Origin: Pseudomonadota bacterium
GTDB taxonomy: Bacteria > Pseudomonadota > Gammaproteobacteria > Steroidobacterales > Steroidobacteraceae
Direction: 5' to 3'
Length of the DNA: 64,000 nt
NCBI GenBank assembly: GCA_018241525.1
Contig: JAFEDR010000010.1
Location: forward strand, 372,001 to 436,000
Shown in pieces: positions 37,469 to 47,448 of the stretch (its first letter is position 1; each line of letters opens with the position of its first letter). A program made the position numbers and the translations under genes. The notes beneath the pieces are model-generated. The model saw nothing but the letters and a program-made list of their open reading frames with translations. It made no database searches and was not told where the DNA came from.

Positions 37469-38490
37469 TGCTGCGGCTGGCCGGCGAACGACAGCCCGAA
37501 GCCGTTGCGGCGCGTGGCCTTCGCGCGCGCGACGCCGGCGGCGATCATCTCGACCGTCTGCGGCGGCACCTCGCCGACAGCCGTCACCTGGTGGCCGTCG
37601 ACCACGCGCGAGTACGCGAACGCGGCACCGACCCGGCCCTGGCCCTCGGTCGCCTGGCGCGGCGGCGCCGGCGGTCCCTCGATGAACACCGACACCGAGG
37701 CGAGGCCGTCCGAGAGCATGAAGTGCGTGACCAGCGCGTCGCTGCCCGGCAGCTGCTGCTGCGAGGTCGCGCTCAGCCGGAACCCCGGCGGCAGCTGCGC
37801 GAGCCGCCACAGCGGATCGCCCGGCAGCGGCCGCGCCGCCGCCGCGCCCTGGCGGATCCAGGCGAAGCCGCTCGGGTCGTTGTCGGGGTGGAACGCGCTG
37901 TCGGCGATCGGGCCGCCGACCTTGAGCGAGGTGAACATCACCTGCTCGAGCACGTGGCCTTCCGCGTCGCACAGGTCGGTGCGCATCGGCAGGCGGTTCT
38001 CCTCGTCGATCCACAGCCGGTAGCCGAAGCGCAGGTCGTCGCGCGGCGCGACCGCGAGCACCCGCACCGGGCGGCCGAGCACGGTCGAGTGCTCGCCGAG
38101 CTCCAGCCGGTAGTTGGCCTCGAGCGAGGCGTCGAAGTGCGGCAGCGTGCCGAGCAGCGTGCCCGAGTCGTGCTCGGTCTCGACCAGCACCTTGTGGTCG
38201 TCCGGCAGGATGCATTGCAGCTCGCTGTCGTGGCGGATCACCTCGCGGCGGGTGCTGCCGACGTTCACCAGCCGCTCGGCGATGTGGCCGTCCTTGACAC
38301 GGTGGACGATGCGCAGCTTCTCGGTGTGGTCGGCGGCCAGGTGCAGGAACTCGCCCTGGTAGTTGCGCGTCGCCAGCGCCTCGTGCATCGAGGCGAGCCA
38401 CTGGCGCGCCTCGTCGTCGGCGAACACCGGCGCCGCGACCAGCGCGGCGGCCGCGAGCCAGGCCGAGCGGCGGGCAGCGCCGCCGGTCAT
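37465..38490 (-). CDS. rseB: Sigma-E regulatory protein RseB/MucB
   Basis: Periplasmic regulator that binds RseA and senses lipids or LPS, protecting the anti-sigma factor from cleavage. The 341 residues have a signal peptide (about 1-24) and the two-domain MucB layout, with the LolA-like N-terminal domain containing RNYQGEFLHLAADHTEKLRIVHR. The ATG at 38490 overlaps the rseA stop (ATGA); the frame is open further upstream. Confidence 0.92.
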   Translation of the reverse strand: MTGGAARRSAWLAAAALVAAPVFADDEARQWLASMHEALATRNYQGEFLHLAADHTEKLRIVHRVKDGHIAERLVNVGSTRREVIRHDSELQCILPDDHKVLVETEHDSGTLLGTLPHFDASLEANYRLELGEHSTVLGRPVRVLAVAPRDDLRFGYRLWIDEENRLPMRTDLCDAEGHVLEQVMFTSLKVGGPIADSAFHPDNDPSGFAWIRQGAAAARPLPGDPLWRLAQLPPGFRLSATSQQQLPGSDALVTHFMLSDGLASVSVFIEGPPAPPRQATEGQGRVGAAFAYSRVVDGHQVTAVGEVPPQTVEMIAAGVARAKATRRNGFGLSFAGQPQQ

Positions 38491-39122
38491 GGCACCCGCG
38501 GCTGGCCGCGGGCGTCGTCCGCGACCAGGTGGATCAGCACACTCTGGCCGGCCAGCGGCGACGTCGACTGCGAGTGCGCGACCACGTAGTTGGCCAGCGT
38601 GCCCTCCGGGATCACCGCGAGCCCGGGCCGGGCCGCGGGCGTCACGTACATCTCGGGCTCGGAGCCCGTGGCGGCGAGCGACCGCTCCGCGGCGCCCGCG
38701 CGGTGCGCGGTGGGGACGATCGCGGCCGGGATGGCCGGGGCCGGTGCGGACTGCGCGAGCATCGGCGCCCGAGTCAGTTCCGGGCTCTGCCGCAGCACGA
38801 CCACCGCCACCACCGCGACGCCGGCGGCGATCGCGGCACCCGCCGCGCGCGCGAGCCACCGGCTCGCGACCCGCGGCCGGCGCACGGCCGCCGGCGCCGG
38901 CAATGGCGCCTCGGCCGCGACGCGCGCGCTGACGCGCATCGCGAAGTCCGGCCGCGGCTGGATCCGCTCGCCGCGCAGCACGTCGCCGCAGAGGCGATAG
39001 CGCGCGAGCCGCGCCGCGAGCGCCGGTTCCCGGCCGAGCCGGTGCAGCAGCAGCGTGGTCTCCTCGGGCGGCAGCTCGCCGTCGAGCAGGGCCGACAGCT
39101 GTTCGTTCAACAGGTCACTCAT
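38487..39122 (-). CDS. rseA: Anti-sigma-E factor RseA
   Basis: Membrane-bound anti-sigma factor of RpoE, 211 residues. The N-terminal cytoplasmic RseA domain begins MSDLLNEQLSALLDGEL, the single membrane helix spans about 104-123, and an Ala/Pro-rich periplasmic part follows. The ATG at 39122 matches the family start; an earlier ATG at 39200 would add 26 unrelated residues inside rpoE. It lies between rpoE and rseB as expected. Confidence 0.92.
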   Translation of the reverse strand: MSDLLNEQLSALLDGELPPEETTLLLHRLGREPALAARLARYRLCGDVLRGERIQPRPDFAMRVSARVAAEAPLPAPAAVRRPRVASRWLARAAGAAIAAGVAVVAVVVLRQSPELTRAPMLAQSAPAPAIPAAIVPTAHRAGAAERSLAATGSEPEMYVTPAARPGLAVIPEGTLANYVVAHSQSTSPLAGQSVLIHLVADDARGQPRVP

Positions 39123-39168
39123 GGCCTTCTCTCGGACGAAGCGAATCGCGGGCGGGGGGCAGCATAAA

Positions 39169-39768
39169 TCATTCCTCGGCGCGGCCAAGGCCGGCGGCAA
39201 AGATCGGGCGCAGCCGGCGGTCGATCGCCTCGCGCGCGCGGAAGATCCGCGAGCGGACGGTGCCGACCGGACAGTCCATCGCGGCCGCGATCTCCTCGTA
39301 GCTGAGACCGTCGATCTCGCGCAGCACGATGGCCGTGCGCAGATCCTCCGGCAGCTCCTGCATCGCGCCGTTGACGGTCTCGCGGATCTCCTCGGTCAGC
39401 AGCAGGTGCTCCGGCGTCTCGTCGTCCTTGAGACGCCCGTGCATGTCGTACTGCTCCGGGTCCTGCAGGTCGAGGTCGTAGTCGAGCGGGCGGCGCTTGC
39501 TGGACACGAGGGCGTTCTTGGCGGTGTTGATCGCGATCCGGTAAAGCCAGGTGTAAAAGGCACTGTCGCCGCGGAACGAGGGCAGCGCCCGGTAGGCCTT
39601 GACGAAGGCTTCCTGGGCCACGTCTTCCGCTTCCATCGCATCGCGGATGTAGCGCATGACGAGCTTCAGGACCTTGTGCTGGTACCGGAGCACCAGCACG
39701 TCAAAGGCTCCCCGGTCACCGCGTTGGACCCGCTCGACCAGGGCGAGATCGCTCTGTTCGGCGTTCAC
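39169..39768 (-). CDS. rpoE: ECF sigma factor RpoE (AlgU)
   Basis: Envelope-stress sigma factor. The 199 residues hold region 2 (LVMRYIRDAMEAEDVAQEAF) and region 4 (EIDGLSYEEIAAAMDCPVGTV), closely matching AlgU/RpoE. GTG start at 39768, overlapping the stop of sdhE (GTGA), so it is translationally coupled to the sdh operon. A sigma-E-type promoter candidate lies inside sdhE 41 bp upstream. Followed by rseA and rseB. Confidence 0.97.
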   Translation of the reverse strand: MNAEQSDLALVERVQRGDRGAFDVLVLRYQHKVLKLVMRYIRDAMEAEDVAQEAFVKAYRALPSFRGDSAFYTWLYRIAINTAKNALVSSKRRPLDYDLDLQDPEQYDMHGRLKDDETPEHLLLTEEIRETVNGAMQELPEDLRTAIVLREIDGLSYEEIAAAMDCPVGTVRSRIFRAREAIDRRLRPIFAAGLGRAEE

Positions 39769-40091
39769 GGCTCCCGCTCCGGACGGTCAGTTCGCCCGAA
39801 GTCGCCCGGATAGACCGTGGCGCTGGCGGAAAGTTCGCGCCGCCCGGGATCGGTGATTTCCGCAATCAGCCCGGCGAGTTCCGGGACAGCCGTCACGCCC
39901 CCCCCGAGGCAGAGCGCCGCGAGCTCCGGATCCGGCAGCTCGAGCAGCGCCCGGAAGGCCGCGCGGCGCGACTCGGGCGCGCCCGGCCAGCGCTCGGCAA
40001 GGTAGCGCTCCAGCAATATGTCGAGTTCGCGCATGCCACGCCGGCAGCGCCAGCGCAGTCGGCTCGCCTCGGGATCGGCACGGTCCGGCAA
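39765..40091 (-). CDS. sdhE: Succinate dehydrogenase assembly factor SdhE
   Basis: Helps attach FAD to SdhA (SDHAF2/YgfY family). The signature RLRWRCRRGMRELDILL is followed by the acidic helical core LLELPDPELAALCLGGG. At 108 residues it is longer than E. coli SdhE (88), with an extended C-terminal tail. The start is uncertain: no ATG or GTG lies before the signature. A TTG at 40091 is used; a CTG at 40103 would overlap the sdhB stop in the same NTGA style as other junctions here. Overlaps rpoE by GTGA. Confidence 0.88.
   Translation of the reverse strand: MPDRADPEASRLRWRCRRGMRELDILLERYLAERWPGAPESRRAAFRALLELPDPELAALCLGGGVTAVPELAGLIAEITDPGRRELSASATVYPGDFGRTDRPEREP
39810..39836 (-). promoter_or_regulatory. 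Candidate sigma-E autoregulatory promoter of rpoE
   Basis: Minus strand: -35 GAACTT (39836-39831, exact match to the RpoE/AlgU core), a 16-bp spacer and a TCTAT -10 (39814-39810) preceded by G, within the sdhE coding region and 41 bp before the rpoE start. RpoE operons commonly carry such an autoregulated promoter. Confidence 0.55.
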
Positions 40092-40099
40092 CGGGGTGC

Positions 40100-40888
40100 T
40101 CAGTGCTGGCGCTCGACCAGGAGCTTCTTGACCTCGGCGATCGCCTTGGCCGGGTTCAGGTCCTTCGGGCAGGCCTCGGTGCAGTTCATGATGGTGTGGC
40201 AGCGATACAACCGGAACGGGTCGTCGAGCGCGTCGAGGCGCTCGCCGGTGGCCTCGTCGCGCGAGTCGACGATCCAGCGGTAGGCCGCCAGGATCGCGGC
40301 GGGCCCCAGGTAACGGTCGCTGTTCCACCAGTAGCTCGGGCAGCTGGTCGAGCAGCAGGCGCACAGGATGCAGGCCGAGGGCCGGTCAACCTTCTCCTGG
40401 TCCTCTTTGCTCTGCAGGCGCTCGCGGTCGGGCGGCGCGGGCGTGCGGGTCTGCAGCCACGGCTTGATCGCGGCGTACTGCGCGTAGAAGTTCGTCAGGT
40501 CCGGCACCAGGTCCTTCACCACCGGCAGGTGCGGCAGCGGGAAGATCCTGACGTCGCCGCGCACCTCGTCGATCGCCTTGGTGCAGGCGAGCGTGTTGAG
40601 GCCGTCGATGTTCATCGCGCAGCTGCCGCAGATGCCCTCGCGGCACGAGCGGCGGAAGGTCAGCGTCGGGTCGATCTCGTTCTTGATCTTGAGCAGCGCG
40701 TCCAGAACCATCGGCCCGCAGCGGTCGAGGTCGACCGCGTAGTTGTCGATCCGCGGCTTGTCGGTGCCGTCCGGGTCGAAGCGGTAGACCCGGAAGGTCT
40801 TGACGCGGGTCGCGCCGGCGGGCGCCGCGTGCGTGCGCCCGGGGACGTCCTGGTAGCGCGAATCGGCGGGCAGCTTGAACTCGGCCAT
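40100..40888 (-). CDS. sdhB: Succinate dehydrogenase iron-sulfur subunit
   Basis: Electron-transfer subunit of complex II, 262 residues. [2Fe-2S] ligands are Cys82, Cys87, Cys90 and Cys102. The [4Fe-4S] and [3Fe-4S] ligands come from Cys173, Cys176, Cys179, Cys183 ([11 protein letters not shown]) and Cys230, Cys236, Cys240. It lies 22 bp downstream of sdhA and runs into sdhE. Confidence 0.97.
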   Translation of the reverse strand: MAEFKLPADSRYQDVPGRTHAAPAGATRVKTFRVYRFDPDGTDKPRIDNYAVDLDRCGPMVLDALLKIKNEIDPTLTFRRSCREGICGSCAMNIDGLNTLACTKAIDEVRGDVRIFPLPHLPVVKDLVPDLTNFYAQYAAIKPWLQTRTPAPPDRERLQSKEDQEKVDRPSACILCACCSTSCPSYWWNSDRYLGPAAILAAYRWIVDSRDEATGERLDALDDPFRLYRCHTIMNCTEACPKDLNPAKAIAEVKKLLVERQH

Positions 40889-40910
40889 GGGCGTTCCTGT
40901 GCGGGCGGCG

Positions 40911-42698
40911 TTAGTAGGTGCGCGCCTTCGGCGGGATCGGCTCGACCTCGGCGGTCAGCGTCTGCATGTGCACCGGCCGGTAGTCGAGGCGCACGCCGCC
41001 GCGCTCGTCGACCCAGCACAGCGTGTGCTTCTGCCACTCGCGGTCGTTGCGCTCGGGGAAGTCCTCGCGCGCGTGCGCGCCGCGGCTCTCGGGCCGGTTG
41101 GCGGCCGAGCGGATCGTCGCGGTCGCCTGCAGCAGCAGGTTCTCGAGCTCGAGCGTCTCGACGAGGTCGGTGTTCCAGGTCAGCGAGCGGTCGCTGACGC
41201 GCACGTCGGCGAACGAGGCGAAGGTGCGCGCGAGCTTGTCGCAGCCCTCGGCGAGCGTCGCGCCGGTGCGGAACACCGCGGCATCCGCCTGCATGATCTT
41301 CTGCATCTCGAGGCGGATCTCCGCGGTCGGGCGCGAGCCGCGGGCGTTGCGCACCCGGTCGAGATGCGCGACGGCCTGCTCGCCGGCGCCCTTCGGCAGC
41401 GGCGGCGGCGCCGATCCCGGCCGGATGTTCTCGGCGGCGCGGCGGGCGGCGGCGCGGCCGAACACGACGAGGTCGAGCAGCGAGTTCGAGCCGAGCCGGT
41501 TCGCGCCGTGCACCGACACGCAGGCCGCCTCGCCCACCGCCATCAGCCCCGGCACCCGCGCCTCCGGGTCGCCGCCGCGCAGCGTGACGACCTCGCCGTG
41601 CACGTTGGTCGGGATGCCGCCCATGTTGTAGTGCACGGTTGGCAGCACCGGGATCGGCTCCTTGTTGACGTCGACCCCGGCGAAGATTCGCGCGGTCTCG
41701 GCGATGCCCGGCAGGCGCTCCTTGATGACCTCGGGGCCGAGGTGCTCGAGGTGCAGGTGGATGTGATCCTGGTGCGCGCCGACGCCGCGGCCCTCGCGAA
41801 TCTCGATCGTCATCGAGCGCGACACGACGTCGCGGCTCGCGAGATCCTTGGCATTCGGCGCATAGCGCTCCATGAAGCGCTCGCCCTTTGAGTTCGTCAG
41901 GTAGCCGCCCTCGCCGCGCGAGCCCTCGGTGATCAGGCAGCCGGCGCCGTAGATCCCGGTCGGGTGGAACTGCACGAACTCCATGTCCTGCAGCGGCAGG
42001 CCGGCCCGCGCCACCATGCCGCCGCCGTCGCCGGTGCAGGTGTGCGCCGAGGTGCACGAGAAGTACGCCCGCCCGTAGCCGCCCGTGGCCAGCACCACGG
42101 CGTGCGCCCGGAAGCGGTGCAGCCGGCCGGTCGCGAGCTCGAGCGCGACGACGCCGCGGCAGCTGCCGTCCTCCGCCATGATCAGGTCGAGCGCGAAGAA
42201 CTCGATGTAGAACGTCGCCTCGTGCTTCAGCGCCTGCTGGTACAGCGTGTGCAGCATCGCGTGGCCGGTGCGGTCGGCGGCGGCGCAGGTGCGCTGCGCG
42301 ATGCCCTTGCCGTAGTGGGTGGTCATGCCGCCGAACGGGCGCTGGTAGATGCGCCCGTCCTCGGTGCGCGAGAACGGTACGCCGTAGTGCTCGAGCTCGA
42401 TGACCGCGCTCGGCGCCTCCTTGCACATGTACTCGATCGCGTCCTGGTCGCCGAGCCAGTCCGATCCCTTGATGGTGTCGTAGAAGTGGAAGCGCCAGTC
42501 GTCCTCGCCCATGTTGCCGAGCGCGGCCGAGATGCCACCCTGCGCCGCGACCGTGTGGCTGCGCGTCGGGAACACCTTCGTCAGCGCCGCGACCTTGAGG
42601 CCGGACTCGGCGAGCCCGAAGATCGCGCGCAGCCCGGCGCCGCCGGCGCCGACTACGACCACGTCGTAGGTGTGGTCGATGAATGCGTAGTCGTTCAT
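40911..42698 (-). CDS. sdhA: Succinate dehydrogenase flavoprotein subunit
   Basis: Oxidises succinate to fumarate, with covalently bound FAD. The 595 residues show the dinucleotide fold [12 protein letters not shown] near 13-24 and the FAD-attachment His48 in [11 protein letters not shown], plus the substrate loop and catalytic Arg region near SRGEGG. The ATG at 42698 overlaps the sdhD stop (ATGA); the longer open frame upstream is the sdhD region. Confidence 0.97.
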   Translation of the reverse strand: MNDYAFIDHTYDVVVVGAGGAGLRAIFGLAESGLKVAALTKVFPTRSHTVAAQGGISAALGNMGEDDWRFHFYDTIKGSDWLGDQDAIEYMCKEAPSAVIELEHYGVPFSRTEDGRIYQRPFGGMTTHYGKGIAQRTCAAADRTGHAMLHTLYQQALKHEATFYIEFFALDLIMAEDGSCRGVVALELATGRLHRFRAHAVVLATGGYGRAYFSCTSAHTCTGDGGGMVARAGLPLQDMEFVQFHPTGIYGAGCLITEGSRGEGGYLTNSKGERFMERYAPNAKDLASRDVVSRSMTIEIREGRGVGAHQDHIHLHLEHLGPEVIKERLPGIAETARIFAGVDVNKEPIPVLPTVHYNMGGIPTNVHGEVVTLRGGDPEARVPGLMAVGEAACVSVHGANRLGSNSLLDLVVFGRAAARRAAENIRPGSAPPPLPKGAGEQAVAHLDRVRNARGSRPTAEIRLEMQKIMQADAAVFRTGATLAEGCDKLARTFASFADVRVSDRSLTWNTDLVETLELENLLLQATATIRSAANRPESRGAHAREDFPERNDREWQKHTLCWVDERGGVRLDYRPVHMQTLTAEVEPIPPKARTY

Positions 42699-43081
42699 GC
42701 CGCGCTCCCGAGCGCCACCTTCAGCACCGCGAACAGCGCCGCCGCGCCGACCGCGACGTGCGCGAGCCGCGCCAACACGAGCGTCGCCGTGCGTCCGGCC
42801 TCGCGCGAGACGTAGTCCTCGATCACGACCGCGACGCCGAGCTCGGCGTGATAGGTCGCGCTCAGCACCAGCAGCGCCACCGGCAGCGCGTGGCCGGGCG
42901 CGGCCAGCCAGCCGTGCACGGTCGCGTAGCCGAGGTCCGGCAAGGCGAGCAGCGCGACCACGAACCACAGCGTCAGCGGCACGAGCGCCACCGCGCTCAG
43001 GCGCTGCACCCACCAGTGGTGGCTGCCGCCCGGCGCCGCACCGAGGCCGAGCACGCGGCCGAGCGGGGTCTTGAGGCTCAT
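42695..43081 (-). CDS. sdhD: Succinate dehydrogenase membrane anchor SdhD
   Basis: A 128-residue hydrophobic protein with three helices (about 27-48, 63-88 and 100-123). His78 in [14 protein letters not shown] is the expected heme b ligand, and the Trp/Gln/Arg cluster near residue 23-27 faces the quinone site. Coupled by ATGA to both sdhC upstream and sdhA downstream. Confidence 0.92.
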   Translation of the reverse strand: MSLKTPLGRVLGLGAAPGGSHHWWVQRLSAVALVPLTLWFVVALLALPDLGYATVHGWLAAPGHALPVALLVLSATYHAELGVAVVIEDYVSREAGRTATLVLARLAHVAVGAAALFAVLKVALGSAA

Positions 43082-43473
43082 GGCCGCCCCCCGGCGTGGG
43101 CCAGCGCCGCGAGGGTCAGCGCCGTCAGCGCGAGCGTTGCGATCACGACGATCGTCCCCGAGCGCCGCGCGCTCGCCTTCTCGAGGCCGCGGCCGGTGTC
43201 CCACTGCAGGTGCCGCAGGCCATTGCAGAAGTGGTACCAGTAGGCGAGCGCGAAGGCGCCGCCGAGCAGCAGGCCGAGCGGCGAGGCCAGCAGCCCGTGG
43301 ATCCGCCCGTACGCCGCCGGCCCCTCGGCGAGCGCCCACAGCCACGCCGCGAGCAGCCACAGGCCGAGCGCGAGCGCGAGACCGGTCAGGCGGTGCGTCA
43401 TCGACAGCACCATCGTGTACATCGGCCGGTACACCTGCAGGTGCGGCGACAGCGGTCGCGGTCGGGTTGCCAT
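43078..43473 (-). CDS. sdhC: Succinate dehydrogenase cytochrome b556 subunit
   Basis: A 131-residue membrane anchor with three helices. It begins with the family block [26 protein letters not shown], and His81 in [12 protein letters not shown] is the expected heme b ligand. The ATG at 43473 fits the family; the frame upstream is open but unrelated. It lies 58 bp downstream of the SDHAF4-like gene. Confidence 0.94.
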   Translation of the reverse strand: MATRPRPLSPHLQVYRPMYTMVLSMTHRLTGLALALGLWLLAAWLWALAEGPAAYGRIHGLLASPLGLLLGGAFALAYWYHFCNGLRHLQWDTGRGLEKASARRSGTIVVIATLALTALTLAALAHAGGRP

Positions 43474-43531
43474 GGCGGTCCTCACCTTGGCCGGGCCGCC
43501 CGCGAGGGCCGGCCACGGCGCGCTCGGGCTC

Positions 43532-43720
43532 TCAGAAGTCGATGCAGCGGCCGGCCTTTTCCCAGTCCCCGTAGCGGGTGGGCTCGAGGCCCTCCCGGCC
43601 GCCGATCTCGCGCGGCGGCGGCGCAGGCTGCCCGGTGCTCGCAGGGGCCGGGCTCGCCACCCGCCCCCGGGGCGCCGCCGGGGCGGCCGGATCGAGGGGG
43701 GGCACTGGGGTGGTCGGCAT
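43532..43720 (-). CDS. DUF1674 / SDHAF4-like SDH assembly factor
   Basis: A 62-residue protein whose C-terminal block EIGGREGLEPTRYGDWEKAG ends in CIDF, the hallmark of DUF1674, the bacterial relative of mitochondrial SDHAF4. SDHAF4 binds flavinated SdhA and limits reactive oxygen formation during assembly. The N-terminus is Pro/Ala-rich and low complexity. The ATG at 43720 is preferred; another at 43759 lies further up. Being directly upstream of sdhC strongly supports the role. Confidence 0.85.
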   Translation of the reverse strand: MPTTPVPPLDPAAPAAPRGRVASPAPASTGQPAPPPREIGGREGLEPTRYGDWEKAGRCIDF

Positions 43721-43730
43721 GGCGCGCGAT

Positions 43731-43749
43731 AGTGCCACACTACGGCACT
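43731..43749. promoter_or_regulatory. Inverted repeat upstream of the SDHAF4-like gene
   Basis: AGTGCC (43731-43736) and GGCACT (43744-43749) form a 6-bp dyad with a 7-bp centre, 10 bp before the ATG of the sdh cluster's first gene. It could be an operator or a leader hairpin. No homology to a known site is claimed. Confidence 0.3.
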
Positions 43750-43822
43750 GCAGCACCACCCCAAGCCCTTGTTTCGAGGAAGGTAATTGCGCAAGTCAAG
43801 CAGACCGGGCCCGGCGGGCCGA

Positions 43823-43850
43823 TTGACCCTCGGCGCACACCGCGATTAAC
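43823..43850 (+). promoter_or_regulatory. Possible ygfZ promoter
   Basis: TTGACC (43823-43828), a 16-bp spacer and ATTAAC (43845-43850), ending 46 bp before the ygfZ ATG. The -35 is good (5 of 6); the -10 is weak. Confidence 0.3.
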
Positions 43851-43896
43851 TCGCGGGCCCGCCTCGCACGCCCTTCGCCTGGCCAAGCACCCCGTG

Positions 43897-44760
43897 ATGC
43901 CCGCTCCCCCGCCCCCTGCCATTCCCGCTGCGCCCTCACCGCCGGCCGGCCTGCGCTACGCGGTGCTCGAGGTCACGGGTCGCGACGCCGAGCCGTTTCT
44001 GCAGGGGCAGCTCACGCTGGACGTGGCCGCGCTCGGCGCGGACGCGGTGGCGCCCGCTGCCTACCTGACGCCGCAGGGCCGCGTGCTCGGCATCCCCTGG
44101 GTCGCCCGCCGCGCCGAGGGCTTCGACCTGCTGCTGCCGGCCTCGACGGCGACCAGCCTCGGCGATCGGCTCTCGAGGTACGTGCTGCGCTCCAAGGTCA
44201 CGATCACCGCGGCGGCGGTCGCGACGCCGCTCGCCGCGCGGGTCGCGGTCGAGCTCTCGCGGCGCGCCGGCCTGCCCGCCGCGGAGCCGGTCGCGATCGG
44301 CCCCGACGCGGCGCTGCTGATCCGGGCCGGCATCGCCGAGGTGGGTCGCGAGACCGCCGAGGAGTGGATTCCGCAGATGCTGAACCTCGATCTCGTCGGG
44401 GCGATCAGCTTCACGAAGGGCTGCTACACCGGCCAGGAGATCGTGGCCCGCACCCAGCACCTCGGTCGCATCAAGCGCCGCCTGTTCCGCTACGGAGGAC
44501 CCGCGCCGCCGCCGGACCGTGTCCCGCCGCCCGCCGACCTGCCGGCCGGGAGCCTCTGGCTGGGGAACGCCGGAACCCTCGGCCCGCGCACGGCGCTGCT
44601 CGCGGGCGACGAGAAGGTTGGCGAGATCGTGCTCGCGGCGCGGACCCGGACGGCGGCGGAGTGCCTCGCGGTCGTCAACCTCGAGGCGCGCGGGCGGCCG
44701 CTGCGCACCGCGGACGGCTCGCTCTGGGAGCCCTTGCCGTTGCCGTACGCGCTCGACTGA
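43897..44760 (+). CDS. ygfZ: Folate-binding protein YgfZ
   Basis: Tetrahydrofolate-dependent protein that maintains Fe-S enzymes (relative of mitochondrial IBA57). The 287 residues have the glycine-cleavage T-protein-like fold and the diagnostic KGCYTGQEIVARTQHLG motif with Cys176. The ATG at 43897 is used; a GTG immediately before it is possible. It is divergent from the sdh cluster, a suggestive position because SDH needs Fe-S maturation. Its stop lies within a small dyad shared with the convergent lysS stop. Confidence 0.92.
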   Translation: MPAPPPPAIPAAPSPPAGLRYAVLEVTGRDAEPFLQGQLTLDVAALGADAVAPAAYLTPQGRVLGIPWVARRAEGFDLLLPASTATSLGDRLSRYVLRSKVTITAAAVATPLAARVAVELSRRAGLPAAEPVAIGPDAALLIRAGIAEVGRETAEEWIPQMLNLDLVGAISFTKGCYTGQEIVARTQHLGRIKRRLFRYGGPAPPPDRVPPPADLPAGSLWLGNAGTLGPRTALLAGDEKVGEIVLAARTRTAAECLAVVNLEARGRPLRTADGSLWEPLPLPYALD

Positions 44761-44767
44761 GCGCCGC

Positions 44768-46279
<1,512 letters not shown>

Positions 46280-46283
46280 CGGC

Positions 46284-47397
46284 TTACAGCCCCTGCTTCA
46301 GGCTCGCTTCCATGAACGGATCCAGGTCGCCGTCCAGCACCGCGGTCGTGTTGCCGACCTCCAGGTTCGTGCGCAGGTCCTTGATGCGGGACTGGTCGAG
46401 CACGTACGAGCGGATCTGGTGGCCCCAGCTGACGTCGGACTTCGAGTCCTCGAGTACCTTGGCGGCGGCATTGCGCTTGTTGTACTCGAGCTCATAGAGC
46501 TTCGCCTTCAGCATCTTCATCGCGCTCGAGCGGTTCTTGTGCTGGCTGCGCTCGCTCTGGCAGGTGACGACGATGCCGCTCGGCAGGTGGCGGATGCGGA
46601 TCGCCGACTCGGTCTTGTTGACGTGCTGGCCGCCGGCGCCGGAGGAGCGGAACGTGTCGACCTCGAGGTCGGCCGGGTTGACCTCGATGTTGATGTCGTC
46701 GTCGACCTCGGGCGAGACGAACACCGAGGCGAAGGAGGTGTGGCGCCGGTTGCCGGAGTCGAACGGCGACTTGCGCACCAGCCGGTGGACGCCGGTCTCG
46801 GTGCGCAGCCAGCCGTAGGCGTAGTCGCCCTCGATGCGCAGCGACACGCCCTTGATGCCGGCGACCTCGCCGTCGCTCTGGTCCATGATCTCGACCTTGA
46901 AGGCGTGCGCGTCCGCCCATTTCAGGTACATGCGCAGCAGCATCTGCGCCCAGTCCTGGGCCTCGGTGCCGCCGGCACCGGCCTGGATGTCGACGAAGGC
47001 GTTGTGCGCGTCCATCGGCCCCGGGAACATGCGCTGGAACTCGAGGCTCTGGACCTCGCGCTCGAGCTTGGCGGCGTCGCGCTCGACCTCGCCGATCGCA
47101 CTGCCCTCGCCCTCCGCCTCGGCGAGGTCCAGCAGCTCGAGGGATCCCAGGATGCCGTCGCGGACGCGGTCGAGCCGCTCGGTGATCGCCGCCAGCTGCG
47201 CGCGCTCGCGACCGAGCGCCTGCGCCTTGTCCGGCGCGTCCCAGATCTTCGGGTCTTCGAGCTCGCGACTTACTTCCGCGAGGCGCTCGCTCTTGCGGTC
47301 GTACTCAAAGATACCCCCTTAAGGAGGCGAGGCGTTCCTCGAGGTCCTTGAGCTGACGGCGGATCGGGGCGGCGAGCGGAGCGGCTTCGGCGGGCAT
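46284..47397 (-). CDS. prfB: Peptide chain release factor 2 (programmed +1 frameshift)
   Basis: Terminates translation at UGA and UAA. The gene is in two frames. It starts with ATG at 47397, reads 30 codons to an in-frame UGA (47307-47305), and resumes in the +1 frame (Glu-Tyr-Asp-Arg) to the stop at 46284, giving about 370 residues. The full protein carries the anticodon-like SPF tripeptide at about 210-212 and the catalytic GGQ at about 255-257. The frameshift allows RF2 to control its own level. It lies 51 bp downstream of recJ with its own likely -10 box. Confidence 0.96.
47304..47319 (-). promoter_or_regulatory. prfB programmed frameshift site
   Basis: Reads AGGGGGTATCTTTGAG on the minus strand: a Shine-Dalgarno-like AGGGGG three bases before the slippery CTT, then the UGA. 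The first 15 bases are identical to the E. coli site; the base after UGA is G rather than the usual C. Confidence 0.95.
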
Positions 47398-47429
47398 GGC
47401 GCGGGACGGATACGCGGGAAAGGCCGAGG

Positions 47430-47438
47430 ATCATAGCA
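47430..47438 (-). promoter_or_regulatory. Extended -10 box upstream of prfB
   Basis: Minus strand TGcTATGAT (47438-47430), 32 bp before the prfB ATG in the recJ-prfB gap. It has no clear -35. The same TGc-TATxxT style occurs before lepA and lolC. Confidence 0.4.
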
Positions 47439-47448
47439 TGCGCGTGCT

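Noticed and set aside
43078..43794. Longer SdhC with an N-terminal extension
   Set aside because: The extension is the out-of-frame region of the SDHAF4-like gene; the conserved SdhC start is the ATG at 43473.
46284..47030. Truncated prfB starting at an internal ATG
   Set aside because: The full gene is present once the +1 frameshift at 47304-47319 is taken into account.
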